A stretch of DNA of 64,000 bases. It comes from Lachnoclostridium sp. GTDB taxonomy: Bacteria; Bacillota; Clostridia; Lachnospirales; Lachnospiraceae. The DNA lies in assembly GCA_023665475.1 (NCBI GenBank), contig JAMPEB010000003.1, forward strand, positions 1-64,000. The letters run 5' to 3'. The number at the start of each line of letters is the position of its first letter. Within the stretch, counting starts at the first letter, position 1. Of this stretch, positions 15,759-24,700 are shown piece by piece. Under the pieces are notes generated by a model, which saw only the letters and a program-made list of their open reading frames with translations, did not search any database and was not told the origin of the DNA. The translations under genes and the position numbers were made by a program.

Positions 15759-15802
15759 GAGAGTCTGCTGAAACCTTAAGGCGCACATAAAAGGAGAATA
15801 TC

Positions 15803-16753
15803 ATGGAGACAAAGGGTAAATTATTAGCGGATAAACTATTGGATAATATTGCAAAAGTCATTATAGGCAAGGAACAGACGGCGAGGCTGATGCTTACGGC
15901 GCTTCTTGCGGACGGACATATTTTGCTGGAGGATGTTCCGGGCACGGGAAAGACCAAACTGGCAAAGACTTTGGCGAAATCTTTGTCTGCGGAATTTTCC
16001 AGAATACAGTTTACGCCGGATTTGCTTCCCAGTGATATTACGGGACTCAATATTTACAACAGGCAGACGAATGAATTTGTTTTTAGAAAAGGTCCCGTGT
16101 TTACCAATATTTTACTGGCGGATGAAATTAACCGCGCAACTCCCAGAACGCAGGCGGGACTGTTGGAATGCATGGAAGAGCGTCAGGTTACGATAGACGG
16201 AGTAAGTTTTACTCCGGGGAATCCTTTTTTTGTGATAGCAACCCAGAACCCGGTGGAAACCGCAGGAACCTTCCCTCTGCCGGACGCGCAGACGGACCGC
16301 TTTATGATGCAGCTTTCCATGGGGCTTCCGGAGCGTGAGGAGGAAATTGCCATTTTAAACCGTTATATGGAAAAAGAACCTCTGGAAGAACTGTCTCCTG
16401 TTCTGACGCTGGAAGAACTTGCCGGGGCAAGAAAGGAAGCGGGGCAAGTCTTTGTGCATCAGAGCATTCTGGAATATATAGTGACGATTGTGGAAAACAC
16501 CAGAAATGACATAAATGTCACAATGGGAGTCAGCCCCCGCGGAAGCCTTGCTTTTCTTAAATGTGTAAAAGCATATGCCTATCTTTCGGGCAGGAATTTC
16601 TGTACCCCCGATGATGTAAAGGCAACCGCTCTGCCCGTACTTGCCCATCGCATTCATATGGGAAACGGTTACTCCAATCATGACGCCGCAAGAAGTTTTT
16701 TGGAGAATATTCTGCAAAATACCATGGTTCCCACAGAGGACTTCAGCCTATGA
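15803..16753 (+). CDS. MoxR-family AAA+ ATPase
   Basis: 316 residues after AAGGAG. Walker A is 'DVPGTGKTKLAKTLAKSL' near residue 45; Walker B is 'NILLADEINRATPRTQ' near 105; the sensor-1 stretch is 'FFVIATQNPVETAGTFPLP'; the C-terminal lid contains 'VSPRGSLAFLKCVKAYA'. MoxR ATPases act as chaperones for assembly or activation of protein complexes and usually work with DUF58 and membrane partners, which are encoded next here. The stop overlaps the DUF58 start (ATGA). A long structured leader precedes it, so expression may be controlled after transcription starts. Confidence 0.93.
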   Translation: METKGKLLADKLLDNIAKVIIGKEQTARLMLTALLADGHILLEDVPGTGKTKLAKTLAKSLSAEFSRIQFTPDLLPSDITGLNIYNRQTNEFVFRKGPVFTNILLADEINRATPRTQAGLLECMEERQVTIDGVSFTPGNPFFVIATQNPVETAGTFPLPDAQTDRFMMQLSMGLPEREEEIAILNRYMEKEPLEELSPVLTLEELAGARKEAGQVFVHQSILEYIVTIVENTRNDINVTMGVSPRGSLAFLKCVKAYAYLSGRNFCTPDDVKATALPVLAHRIHMGNGYSNHDAARSFLENILQNTMVPTEDFSL

Positions 16754-17865
16754 TAAAATTGGCAGGCATCGGAATTTTAGCGTTTTTACTCCTTTTATTG
16801 GAACAGAGAATTTATCGAAAACTATGGAGCCGTAATTTGACGGTGTCCGTTCATTTTCGGAAAAAGAATATTCTGGAGGGTGAGGAAAGCGAACTGGTTG
16901 AGATTGTGGAAAATCGCAAAAAGCTGCCGATTTCCATGTTGAAGGTTAAATTTCAGACGGACAGGAATTTACTGTTCGAGGCTTCCGAAGGCTCCAAAAC
17001 TACGGATCAATATTACCGCAATGATGTATTCCAGATAGGCGGCGGGGAAAAAATTACCCGGACCCTTATTTTTAAAGGGGGCAAAAGAGGACTTTACGAA
17101 ATCCGCAATATAGACTTGGTTGCCGCAGATTTATTTTTAACGGAGCAGATGTTTGCCGACTGTGTAGTAAATACCTCCCTTTTTGTATATCCGAAACCTT
17201 TTTACAGTGAAGAACTGCGACAGTCCCTCAGGCAGTTAAACGGTGAAATTCTTTCAAAAAGACATTTACTTGAAGATCCCTTTGAATACCGAGGCGTCCG
17301 GGAATATGAACCCTATGACGATATGCGCAGCATTAATTGGAAAGCCACTGCAAAGACGGGGGATTTGAAGGTAAATCAAAAGAATTATACGGCATTAAAG
17401 GTTGTGAGAATTTTTCTGAACCTGGAAGATAGCGGCGTATGGAAAAAACCGAACTGCGTGGAAGCCTCCGTTCAGATTACGGCAGGACTTTGCGAAGCTT
17501 TTTTAAAAGAGGGAATGCAAGTTGCCTGTTACAGCAATGCAAAAGGGAAGGACGGCAGCTTTTGTCTGTCTGTGGAAGCAAGCTCCGGCGAAGGACAAAT
17601 GCATGCCATTTACAGAGGTCTTGCGCTTCTAAACGAAGAGAATGTCCTGCCCTGCGGGGAAGCTTTTGGCGACAGACTAAGTCAAAAAGGACAGGAAAAC
17701 TTTACCTGTTTTGTGTCCCCCAATCAGTATGAAGACTGGATGAAAATGATGGAAGCATATCAGGAATTAAGCGAAGATTTCGTCTGGTTTTATCCTGTAG
17801 AGGGAGCGGGAGAGCCGGAGATTTTAGCTTCATTAAAGAAGTATGTAAGGGTGATACATCTGTAA
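16750..17865 (+). CDS. DUF58 protein, MoxR partner
   Basis: 371 residues with one N-terminal hydrophobic helix (about 2-18, 'IGILAFLLLLLEQRI'). The hallmark DUF58 segment is near residue 180-210 ('EYRGVREYEPYDDMRSINWK', then 'ATAKTGDLKVN'), followed by a von Willebrand A-like half. DUF58 proteins are thought to be client or adaptor partners of MoxR ATPases at the membrane. It is translated in an overlap with moxR and followed after 28 bases by a polytopic membrane protein, a three-gene set found across bacteria. Confidence 0.9.
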   Translation: MIKLAGIGILAFLLLLLEQRIYRKLWSRNLTVSVHFRKKNILEGEESELVEIVENRKKLPISMLKVKFQTDRNLLFEASEGSKTTDQYYRNDVFQIGGGEKITRTLIFKGGKRGLYEIRNIDLVAADLFLTEQMFADCVVNTSLFVYPKPFYSEELRQSLRQLNGEILSKRHLLEDPFEYRGVREYEPYDDMRSINWKATAKTGDLKVNQKNYTALKVVRIFLNLEDSGVWKKPNCVEASVQITAGLCEAFLKEGMQVACYSNAKGKDGSFCLSVEASSGEGQMHAIYRGLALLNEENVLPCGEAFGDRLSQKGQENFTCFVSPNQYEDWMKMMEAYQELSEDFVWFYPVEGAGEPEILASLKKYVRVIHL

Positions 17866-17893
17866 AGCGGCAGAGATATGCGGGGGTATAAGG

Positions 17894-19162
17894 ATGAATC
17901 GCAGTGCAATAAAGTATCTTCAGGAAATTGTTATCATACAACTGAATCATTGGGTGTTGTTTCCGTTATTTCTGATGCCCATGGGACAGCTTCAAAACCT
18001 GGGACTTCCGGGGGAGCCTGACATTTTGTTCTGGGCTGCCATGAGCCTTTTGCCCCTGTGTTTTTATCTGTTGAGAAAGCATTTGAAGCATCTTTTTCTC
18101 ACGGCGTTTGGTCATCTGGCGGTTTTATTTGTATTTTCGGGCGCTGTGCAGACATTTTTACGGGACGGAAAATTTGTGTATCTGCTTTTTGGAATCGGCT
18201 ATGGCGTGTATTCCCTGCATTTACGGTTAAAAAAGGATGATATGCAGGATGTGGGATTTTTTATGCCTCTGGCGGTGGGGATTTTCTTTATATCCTCCGT
18301 ATTTGTCCGTCATCTCGGCTGTCTGTCATGGGACGCCTACTATATTTTTACTTTGGTCTTTGTCATAGGGCTATATTTTATAAAATCCTATCTGGACAAT
18401 TATCTTGGTTTTGTTCTGTTAAACGAAAACAGTGCGGGGCATATTCCGGAACGGGAAATGTTTGTTTCGGGAAGTGTCCTTGCTTTGCTTTTTACAATGG
18501 GAAGTATGACTTTTTTACTCTTTCTTTCCAATTTGGAATGGCTGCGGGGAATTTTGGATTTGATTCAGGATATTTTATTCACGGCGCTGCTTTTTCTCTT
18601 TTCCCTGTTTTCTATGGAAATGCCGAAGGACAGTACCGATATGCCGCCGGAACAACAAGAGATTTTGACGGAGTATATGCAAGAACAGATAGAAGCAACC
18701 GAGCCTTTTTTCCTGTGGGACATTCTTTTCGGCATTATGACTGTGTTTCTTCTCTGTTTGGTTATGTACGAACTTTTTATGAAGTTAAAACGCCTGATTC
18801 TTTTTATCAAAAGCAGGCTCTACCGAAAAAATGACACTTCTGTCAAAACGGTGGGTTCTGTGTTTGATATCCGTGAAAAATGTGACACGAAAGGTTCACA
18901 ATCAGGGTTAAGTCCTAAAAAATTATCCCTGTGGCATACGCTCAGTCCCAGAGAACGCATTCGGACGCTTTACAAAAAACATATTTTGCGGGCAAGAACC
19001 GCCGACAATCCTTCCAATCATTCCCTGAAATTGTTTACCGCAAGGGAGTGGGGAATGATTTTAGGAGAAGCGGATATGCCCGATATTTATGAAAAAGCAA
19101 GATATTCGGAGGAAGTCTGCACTGCGGAAGATGTAAAACGCATGAAGAAGGCCTGCAGCTAA
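17894..19162 (+). CDS. Polytopic membrane protein with DUF4129-like C-terminus
   Basis: 422 residues. Residues about 15-260 hold roughly seven to eight hydrophobic helices (for example 'VGIFFISSVFV', 'LALLFTMGSMTFLLFLSNL', 'LLFLFSLFSM'), and another helix lies near 275-300. A basic cytoplasmic tail of about 120 residues contains 'LSPRERIRTLYKKHI' and ends 'YSEEVCTAEDVKRMKKACS', which resembles the DUF4129 end of TgpA-like proteins. The usual transglutaminase core between membrane part and tail is absent, so this is a short form. It completes the MoxR/DUF58 operon and probably anchors it to the membrane. Confidence 0.75.
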   Translation: MNRSAIKYLQEIVIIQLNHWVLFPLFLMPMGQLQNLGLPGEPDILFWAAMSLLPLCFYLLRKHLKHLFLTAFGHLAVLFVFSGAVQTFLRDGKFVYLLFGIGYGVYSLHLRLKKDDMQDVGFFMPLAVGIFFISSVFVRHLGCLSWDAYYIFTLVFVIGLYFIKSYLDNYLGFVLLNENSAGHIPEREMFVSGSVLALLFTMGSMTFLLFLSNLEWLRGILDLIQDILFTALLFLFSLFSMEMPKDSTDMPPEQQEILTEYMQEQIEATEPFFLWDILFGIMTVFLLCLVMYELFMKLKRLILFIKSRLYRKNDTSVKTVGSVFDIREKCDTKGSQSGLSPKKLSLWHTLSPRERIRTLYKKHILRARTADNPSNHSLKLFTAREWGMILGEADMPDIYEKARYSEEVCTAEDVKRMKKACS

Positions 19163-19206
19163 CTTCCCGGTGATTAAAATGCCGCTTGCGCGGCGGAATG
19201 AGAGGA
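19163..19206 (+). repeat. Hairpin-RBS module, copy 1
   Basis: CTTCCCGGTGATTAAAAT, then a GC-rich hairpin GCCGCTTGCGCGGC, then GGAATGAGAGG. It lies between the stop of the preceding gene and the ATG at 19210, and supplies the ribosome site (GAGAGG). Near-identical copies are at 39591-39630, 53992-54034, 55448-55488 and 59778-59812, always with the same orientation relative to the following gene. Confidence 0.85.
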
Positions 19207-19209
19207 AAA

Positions 19210-21087
19210 ATGGAAAATTTAACAGTCGGGCAATTGGCGTTATCGGATGATATCCTGATGAAAATAGAAAAGCCGGCAAGGTATATCGGACATGAGGTTA
19301 ATTCTGTGATAAAGGACAAAAATAAAGTAGATATCCGTTTTGCCATGTGCTTTCCGGATGTATATGAGATTGGCATGTCCCATCTGGGCATACAGATTCT
19401 TTATCACATGTTTAACGCCATGGAAGATGTGTGGTGTGAAAGAGTCTATTCTCCGTGGGTGGATTTGGACGCTATTATGCGTAAGGAAGGAATTCCTTTA
19501 TTTGCGCTGGAATCCCAAGAGCCCATCAAGAATTTTGATTTTCTGGGAATTACCATTCAATATGAGATGTGTTATACCAATATCCTGCAAATATTGGATT
19601 TGGCGCAAATTCCGCTAAAGGCAGAAGAGCGGACAAAGGAACATCCCTTAGTCATCGGGGGAGGTCCCTGCGCCTATAATCCGGAGCCCATAGCGGAATT
19701 TTTTGATATTTTTTATATTGGGGAAGGAGAGACCAGATACCGGAGTTTACTTGATTTATATAAAAAATGCAGGGAAGAGGGAACTTCCCGCACGGAATTT
19801 TTAAGGCGTGCCGCGAAAATTCCCGGTATGTATGTCCCGCAATTTTATGAAACACGCTATCATGAGGATGGGACCATTGCTTCCTTTACACCGGTAGAAG
19901 AGGGCATTCCCCCTACCGTTTTAAAGGAAATCGCCATGGATTTAACGGATGTTCCTTATCCGCTGAAACCCGTTGTCCCTTATATTAAGGTGACACAGGA
20001 CAGAGTGGTTCTGGAAATCCAGAGAGGCTGTATCCGGGGCTGCCGCTTCTGTCAGGCGGGACAGCTTTACCGTCCCGTGAGGGAAAGAAGCATGGAAAGC
20101 TTAAAGAAATATGCACTGGAAATGCTAAAAAATACCGGACAGGAAGAGATTTCCTTAAGTTCCTTAAGTTCCAGCGATTACAGCAGGCTTCCGGAATTAA
20201 TTGATTTTCTGATAGAAGAGTGCAGAAAGAATCATGTGAATATTTCACTGCCCTCCCTTAGAATCGACGCTTTTTCCTTGGATGTCATGAGTAAAGTACA
20301 GGATGTGAAAAAATCAAGCCTTACCTTTGCGCCGGAAGCGGGGAGCCAGCGCTTAAGAAATGTCATCAACAAAGGACTCAGCGAGGAAGATATTCTCCAT
20401 GGGGCAACCCTTGCCTTTGAGGGGGGCTGGACAAGGGTAAAGCTTTATTTTATGCTGGGACTGCCAACGGAAACCGATGAAGATATTTATGGTATTGCGG
20501 AACTGTCCAATAAAATTGCCGCCGCCTTTTTTGAAACGGTTCCCAAGGAAAAGCGCATAAACGGAAGAGTACAGATTGTCACAAGCACATCCTTTTTTGT
20601 GCCGAAGCCCTTTACGCCGTTTCAATGGGCAAGACAATGTACGAAAGAAGAATTTCTGGAGAAAGCCTATAAAACCAAGAGGGCTATAGCAGAGCAGCTA
20701 AATCAAAAAAGCATCAAATATAATTGGCATGAAACAGATGCCAGCGTACTTGAGGGCATACTTGCCAGAGGGGACAGACGCCTTTCCAAGGTCTTGTTAA
20801 AGGTATATGAAAAAGGCTGTTTTTATGATGCATGGAGCGAATATTTCCACAATGACAAATGGATGGAAGCCTTTGCGGAATGCGGACTTGAACCTGATTT
20901 TTACTGTAACAGGGAGAGGAGTCTGGACGAGATTTTTCCGTGGGATTTTATTGACTGTGGTGTCACAAAAGAATTTTTAAAGCGGGAATGGTTGAAATCC
21001 AAGCAGGAACAAGTGTCGGAAAACTGTAAGGTAAAATGTCAGGGCTGCGGCGCTATGCGGTTTGGAGGCGGCATCTGTTATGAATAG
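19210..21087 (+). CDS. TIGR03960 family B12-binding/radical SAM protein
   Basis: 625 residues from the ATG at 19210; an upstream in-frame ATG would translate the repeat as MRGGMRGK and is rejected. Residues about 1-215 form a B12-binding-like domain ('FAMCFPDVYEIGMSHLGIQI', 'GGGPCAYNPEPIAEFFD'). The radical SAM domain carries the iron-sulfur motif CIRGCRFC (Cys 274, 278, 281). A C-terminal extension ends in 'CQGCGAMRFGGG', which could bind another cluster or zinc. The reaction is not established. The constant neighbours DUF2344 and RNase G suggest work on RNA or ribosomes. An approximate direct repeat of SLSSLSS lies near residue 317. Confidence 0.9.
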   Translation: MENLTVGQLALSDDILMKIEKPARYIGHEVNSVIKDKNKVDIRFAMCFPDVYEIGMSHLGIQILYHMFNAMEDVWCERVYSPWVDLDAIMRKEGIPLFALESQEPIKNFDFLGITIQYEMCYTNILQILDLAQIPLKAEERTKEHPLVIGGGPCAYNPEPIAEFFDIFYIGEGETRYRSLLDLYKKCREEGTSRTEFLRRAAKIPGMYVPQFYETRYHEDGTIASFTPVEEGIPPTVLKEIAMDLTDVPYPLKPVVPYIKVTQDRVVLEIQRGCIRGCRFCQAGQLYRPVRERSMESLKKYALEMLKNTGQEEISLSSLSSSDYSRLPELIDFLIEECRKNHVNISLPSLRIDAFSLDVMSKVQDVKKSSLTFAPEAGSQRLRNVINKGLSEEDILHGATLAFEGGWTRVKLYFMLGLPTETDEDIYGIAELSNKIAAAFFETVPKEKRINGRVQIVTSTSFFVPKPFTPFQWARQCTKEEFLEKAYKTKRAIAEQLNQKSIKYNWHETDASVLEGILARGDRRLSKVLLKVYEKGCFYDAWSEYFHNDKWMEAFAECGLEPDFYCNRERSLDEIFPWDFIDCGVTKEFLKREWLKSKQEQVSENCKVKCQGCGAMRFGGGICYE

Positions 21088-21124
21088 AGATAGGCGTTTG
21101 TAATATGGGGAAAGGATTGGCGGC

Positions 21125-21850
21125 ATGAAGTTAAGAATAAAATTCAGAAAATATGGACCGCTTCGTTTTATCGGGCATCTGGATGTGATGAGATTTTTTC
21201 AGAAGGCTGTCAGAAGGGCCGGTGTGGATGTGGCATACAGCGGAGGCTTCAGCCCTCATCAGATTATGTCCTTTGCCGCCCCGTTGGGAGTCGGACTTGA
21301 GAGTAACGGGGAATATATGGATATTGAGGTAAATTCCTTAAGCTCCTGTCAGGAGATAAAAGAAAATCTGAATCATGCCGGTGTGCCCGGAATCGAAATC
21401 GTTTCCGTAATCGTATTGCCGGAGAATGCGGGAAACGCTATGGCAAGCGTAGCGGCGGCTTCTTATACCGTAAGGTTTCGTGAAGGACGGGAGCCGGATT
21501 TCTGGAAGAATCTGACGCTTCCGAACGATGTGGATGCATTATTGGAAAACTTTCTTTCACAGGAACATATTTTCTTTTCCAAAGAAACCAAAAAGGGGAG
21601 CCGGGAAATGGATTTAAGACCCGGCATCTATGAATTTATCTGGAACGGGGAGAACAATTCCTTCTTTTTGCTGGTGGATGCTTCCAGCGCCGGAAATATC
21701 AAACCGCTTCAGGTTTTTGAAGCATTGTTGGCAGGACAGGGGGAATATCTGAAAGAAAATGCCCTACTCATCACAAGGGAGGAAACCTTTGCGGACATTG
21801 GTAAAAACGGCATAAGAAAGCTGGTTCCTTTGGGAGAACCGGCAGATTGA
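21125..21850 (+). CDS. DUF2344 (TIGR03936) protein
   Basis: 241 residues behind AAAGGA. The start is diagnostic of the family: 'MKLRIKFRKYGPLRFIGHLD', then 'VMRFFQKAVRRAGVDVAYS' and 'GFSPHQIMSFAAPLGVGLES'. In many bacteria this domain is fused to, or encoded after, the TIGR03960 radical SAM protein, as here (37-base gap), and it is presumed to be its partner. The function is unknown. The final codons overlap the region just before the RNase G start, so the three genes are probably one operon. Confidence 0.9.
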   Translation: MKLRIKFRKYGPLRFIGHLDVMRFFQKAVRRAGVDVAYSGGFSPHQIMSFAAPLGVGLESNGEYMDIEVNSLSSCQEIKENLNHAGVPGIEIVSVIVLPENAGNAMASVAAASYTVRFREGREPDFWKNLTLPNDVDALLENFLSQEHIFFSKETKKGSREMDLRPGIYEFIWNGENNSFFLLVDASSAGNIKPLQVFEALLAGQGEYLKENALLITREETFADIGKNGIRKLVPLGEPAD

Positions 21851-21864
21851 CGGGAGGCAGGCAG

Positions 21865-23157
21865 ATGAGCAGGGACATCATTGTAAATCATACACAAACT
21901 TCCATGGAAGTAAAATTGGAGGAACAGACAGGAGAAGGTAAACTGATTTTTTCAAAATATCAAGGGAAAAACTGTGCCATGCTCATAAAGGGCACACGCC
22001 TTATTGCCATGCAGTCCCTGGAGGAAGATACGGGGCAGATCGGCGCCGTTTATATGGGTAAAATAAAAAATGTCGCTAAAAATCTGAATGCCTGCTTTGT
22101 GGAGTTTACGGAGGGGGAAATCGGCTTTTTGTCCCAAAAGGACTGCCGGTCTTATTTTCCCTGTCAAAATAAGAAACCGGGGCAGGGGGATGAAATTCTG
22201 GTACAGGTAAAAAGCGAAGCGTACCGGACCAAACAACGGGCTCTCACCGCTCACATTTCTCTGGCAAATGAAGTGGCAGCCATCAGCCTCGGTCAGGCAA
22301 GGATCGGATATTCCGTCAAACTGGACACTGAAAAGAAAAAACAGATAAAGTATTGGCTGAAAGAAGAAGGACTTCGTGAAAACGAATATTTCAACTTTGA
22401 AAAAATATGGAGTGAAACATGCAAAGACATCCCCTGTCCTGCGGATGTGGGAATCGTAGTGCGCACGCAGGCACAGCATTGCGACAAAGAGAGGTTTTTG
22501 CGGGAATTAACGGATCTTGCACAGGAATTTGCCGCGCTGCTTTACACTTCTTTACACAGAACCTGTTTTTCCTGCATAAGGGAAGCTCCGTCTTCCTTTG
22601 AATCTGTTATGAACAAGCTGGTATATCCTTATGAATACAGCGAGATTGTGACAGATGACCGTGAACTTTATGAACAGCTACAGGCATATTGTGAAAAAAA
22701 CATTTGTGACAAAAGTGTCAGATTGTATGAGGATTCCATGATATCCCTTTCTAAGCTATATAGTTTGGAAACCAAGATAGAAGCCGCCTTTCATCAAAAT
22801 GTCTGGCTGAAATCAGGGGGATATCTGGTGATACAGCCCACGGAAGCTTTGACGGTCATTGATGTAAATTCCGGAAAATATGAGGGTAAAAAGGGCGGAT
22901 TTTCGGTAAACTGTGAGGCCGCGGAGGAAATTGCCCTCCAGCTTCGATTAAGAAACCTGTCCGGCATCATTATTGTGGATTTTATCAATATGGCGGAAAA
23001 GGAAAAGCAGGACGAGCTGCTTGCGTACATGCGCTCGCTGGTGCGGGGGGATAGGCAGAGGACGGATGTGGTGGATATGACGCCCCTTGGGCTGGTGGAA
23101 ATCACAAGGAAGCGGGAAGCAAAAACTTTAGCGGAGCAGTTTTTGCATAGGTATTAG
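21865..23157 (+). CDS. rng: Ribonuclease E/G family endoribonuclease, without zinc-link
   Basis: 430 residues, starting at 21865 with GGGAGG upstream. It has an N-terminal S1-type RNA-binding segment ('QIGAVYMGKIKNVAKNLNAC', 'FVEFTEGEIGFLSQKD'), the RNase-H-like catalytic core, and the two metal-binding Asp in 'ALTVIDVNSGKYEG' and 'GIIIVDFINM'. The protein ends at 'GLVEITRKREAKTLAEQFLH', just where RNase E/G normally continue into the CPxC zinc-link that joins two subunits; that motif is missing. It processes rRNA and mRNA 5' ends. In relatives rplU and rpmA usually follow, but an accessory islet follows here. Confidence 0.9.
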   Translation: MSRDIIVNHTQTSMEVKLEEQTGEGKLIFSKYQGKNCAMLIKGTRLIAMQSLEEDTGQIGAVYMGKIKNVAKNLNACFVEFTEGEIGFLSQKDCRSYFPCQNKKPGQGDEILVQVKSEAYRTKQRALTAHISLANEVAAISLGQARIGYSVKLDTEKKKQIKYWLKEEGLRENEYFNFEKIWSETCKDIPCPADVGIVVRTQAQHCDKERFLRELTDLAQEFAALLYTSLHRTCFSCIREAPSSFESVMNKLVYPYEYSEIVTDDRELYEQLQAYCEKNICDKSVRLYEDSMISLSKLYSLETKIEAAFHQNVWLKSGGYLVIQPTEALTVIDVNSGKYEGKKGGFSVNCEAAEEIALQLRLRNLSGIIIVDFINMAEKEKQDELLAYMRSLVRGDRQRTDVVDMTPLGLVEITRKREAKTLAEQFLHRY

Positions 23158-23216
23158 GGGTTAGAGGATTGCGAAATGCTGGCAATACTGATAAATCAGG
23201 GATTGAGGAAATGAAT

Positions 23217-23447
23217 ATGGTTATTGAAATGGAAGCATATTATGGCGACTGTTACTTATTTGGGAAAAATATGAGCCTGCCAGAACTGAAAGAACAGACA
23301 AATAGTATATGGAATGAGGTAACGGAAAGCGATTTTGTTTCTATATTTTGCGCCAGATGTAATTTTGAAAAGCTGGATAGCTATAATGGCCTTGTGGATT
23401 ATGTGATAGATTTAGATACACATCAAATTTTACGAAAGAAGAGTTAA
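23217..23447 (+). CDS. Small hypothetical protein, 76 aa
   Basis: Start placed at 23217 because GAGG lies 8 bases upstream; the ATG at 23211 is too near it. The product is acidic, has no membrane segment, and begins 'MVIEMEAYYGDCYLFGKNMS'. It has two Cys near the middle (FCARCNFEKLD) and ends 'YVIDLDTHQILRKKS'. I do not recognise it. It is the first gene of the islet that follows RNase G. Confidence 0.55.
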   Translation: MVIEMEAYYGDCYLFGKNMSLPELKEQTNSIWNEVTESDFVSIFCARCNFEKLDSYNGLVDYVIDLDTHQILRKKS

Positions 23448-23505
23448 TGTTTAAGGAGAGGATCTTCAGAATAACAGGTAAAATAAAATGGGAAGGGAAT
23501 AAGAG

Positions 23506-24060
23506 ATGGAAGTATTGCGTTTTGAAAAAGTAAAGGACGGAAAGTATCTTAAAAATTATGAGATTACCTATCAGAACAAGGTGGGCAGAGAGAAAAAATA
23601 TGAGATAGTCAGCAGAAGGGAATTAAAGGGAATTGAGGATCTGGGCGCTGCGCCCAGCGGCGTGTCCATCGTGGCATCTAAGGATGACAAATTGCTGCTT
23701 TTACATGAATTCCGCATGGGCGTTAATCGGACTATTTATAACCTATGCGCCGGAATGATAGAGGAAGGGGAATCCATCGAGGAATGCATTGCAAGGGAGC
23801 TCTATGAGGAAACCGGGCTTAAGGTAAAGGAAATAAAGACGATTCTCCCGCCGTCCTTTTCCGCTGTTGCCATCTCGGACACTACCACCTATATCGCTTT
23901 TGTGGAAGCCGAGGGAGAATTTGAGGACCACACCTCGGACAATGAGCAGATTACGGCAAAGTTTTATACGAGGGAGGAAGTGAACGAGCTGATAGAGACG
24001 GAGCCCTTCAGCTCAAGGGCGCAGATGGCGGCGTATTTTTTTGCTAAGGGAAAGTTGTGA
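23506..24060 (+). CDS. NUDIX hydrolase, ADP-ribose-pyrophosphatase-like
   Basis: 184 residues with a complete Nudix box (GMIEEGESIEECIARELYEE then TGLKV) near residue 84-106, preceded by 'LLLHEFRMGVNRTIYNLCAG'. This arrangement, with the N-terminal strand 'YEITYQNKVGREKKYEIVSR', fits the ADP-ribose pyrophosphatase group, which cleaves ADP-ribose or related sugar nucleotides to AMP and a sugar phosphate in the cytoplasm. The ribosome site is GGAAGGGAA. Substrate cannot be settled from sequence. It is the only clear housekeeping-type enzyme in the islet apart from the GNAT protein. Confidence 0.88.
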   Translation: MEVLRFEKVKDGKYLKNYEITYQNKVGREKKYEIVSRRELKGIEDLGAAPSGVSIVASKDDKLLLLHEFRMGVNRTIYNLCAGMIEEGESIEECIARELYEETGLKVKEIKTILPPSFSAVAISDTTTYIAFVEAEGEFEDHTSDNEQITAKFYTREEVNELIETEPFSSRAQMAAYFFAKGKL

Positions 24061-24136
24061 TTCAAAGGTTCATGTAATAAGATAATCATATATGACAAGA
24101 AGATATAGTATGATTTGCAGAGGAGAAGCTTGAAAT

Positions 24137-24646
24137 ATGAGTTTCAAAGAAAAAGACATCCGCTTAATGATAGACGGAATGGGAATTGTGTTTTATTCAC
24201 CTGAAACGAATAAGAATATACCAGAAGGCTGCAATTTTTTTGAGGAAGAGTATTCCAAGCCGGAGGATGTGGCAAGGCACATCAAAAAAGGCGATGTGGT
24301 GGGTTTCTGTACGGGAAGCAGCGGAAGGTTCACACTTAAATTTAGGGAAGGATACCCTACTGAAAACCTATTAGCAGAGTACCCTGTTGCCATTCGTTTA
24401 GGTATTGATATGCAAGATGCAAAGCTATGTGTTATTGATTTGTTCTGGCTGATGGAGTGGAGTGCAGATTGCCCTTCGGAACAGATAGTTCCCATAGATT
24501 CGGGATATTATCACATAACATTATGCACGAAAAAGCCTGATTCGGGAATTTGGGGCGATGAACAAACGATATTTGTTTACTTAAACAAATTGGACTCCAT
24601 GCCGGAATTGATGTGGCCCGGCGTACCCGTGCTGCTTCCGCAGTGA
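24137..24646 (+). CDS. Hypothetical protein, 169 aa
   Basis: Start at 24137 after AGGAGA. The product is soluble, acidic and mixed alpha/beta, with a central 'DVVGFCTGSSGRFTLKFREG' and an aromatic C-terminal half ('DLFWLMEWSADCPSE', 'GYYHITLCTKKPDSGIWGDE'). Size, acidity and the company of other orphans fit a toxin-immunity protein, but I do not recognise the family. The LPD3-like gene follows after 54 bases on the same strand and may be cotranscribed. Confidence 0.6.
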   Translation: MSFKEKDIRLMIDGMGIVFYSPETNKNIPEGCNFFEEEYSKPEDVARHIKKGDVVGFCTGSSGRFTLKFREGYPTENLLAEYPVAIRLGIDMQDAKLCVIDLFWLMEWSADCPSEQIVPIDSGYYHITLCTKKPDSGIWGDEQTIFVYLNKLDSMPELMWPGVPVLLPQ

Positions 24647-24700
24647 TTCGTCATCCGCATATAATCTCAGAAAACAGGGCGGGAAATGGGGTAGTAACAA

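Noticed and set aside
19186..19209. Longer N-termini beginning MRGGMRG for the genes at 19210, 39587, 53988 and (MRG) 55444, 59774.
   Set aside because: They translate the hairpin-RBS module, differ from the family starts and would remove the GAGAGG site from use.
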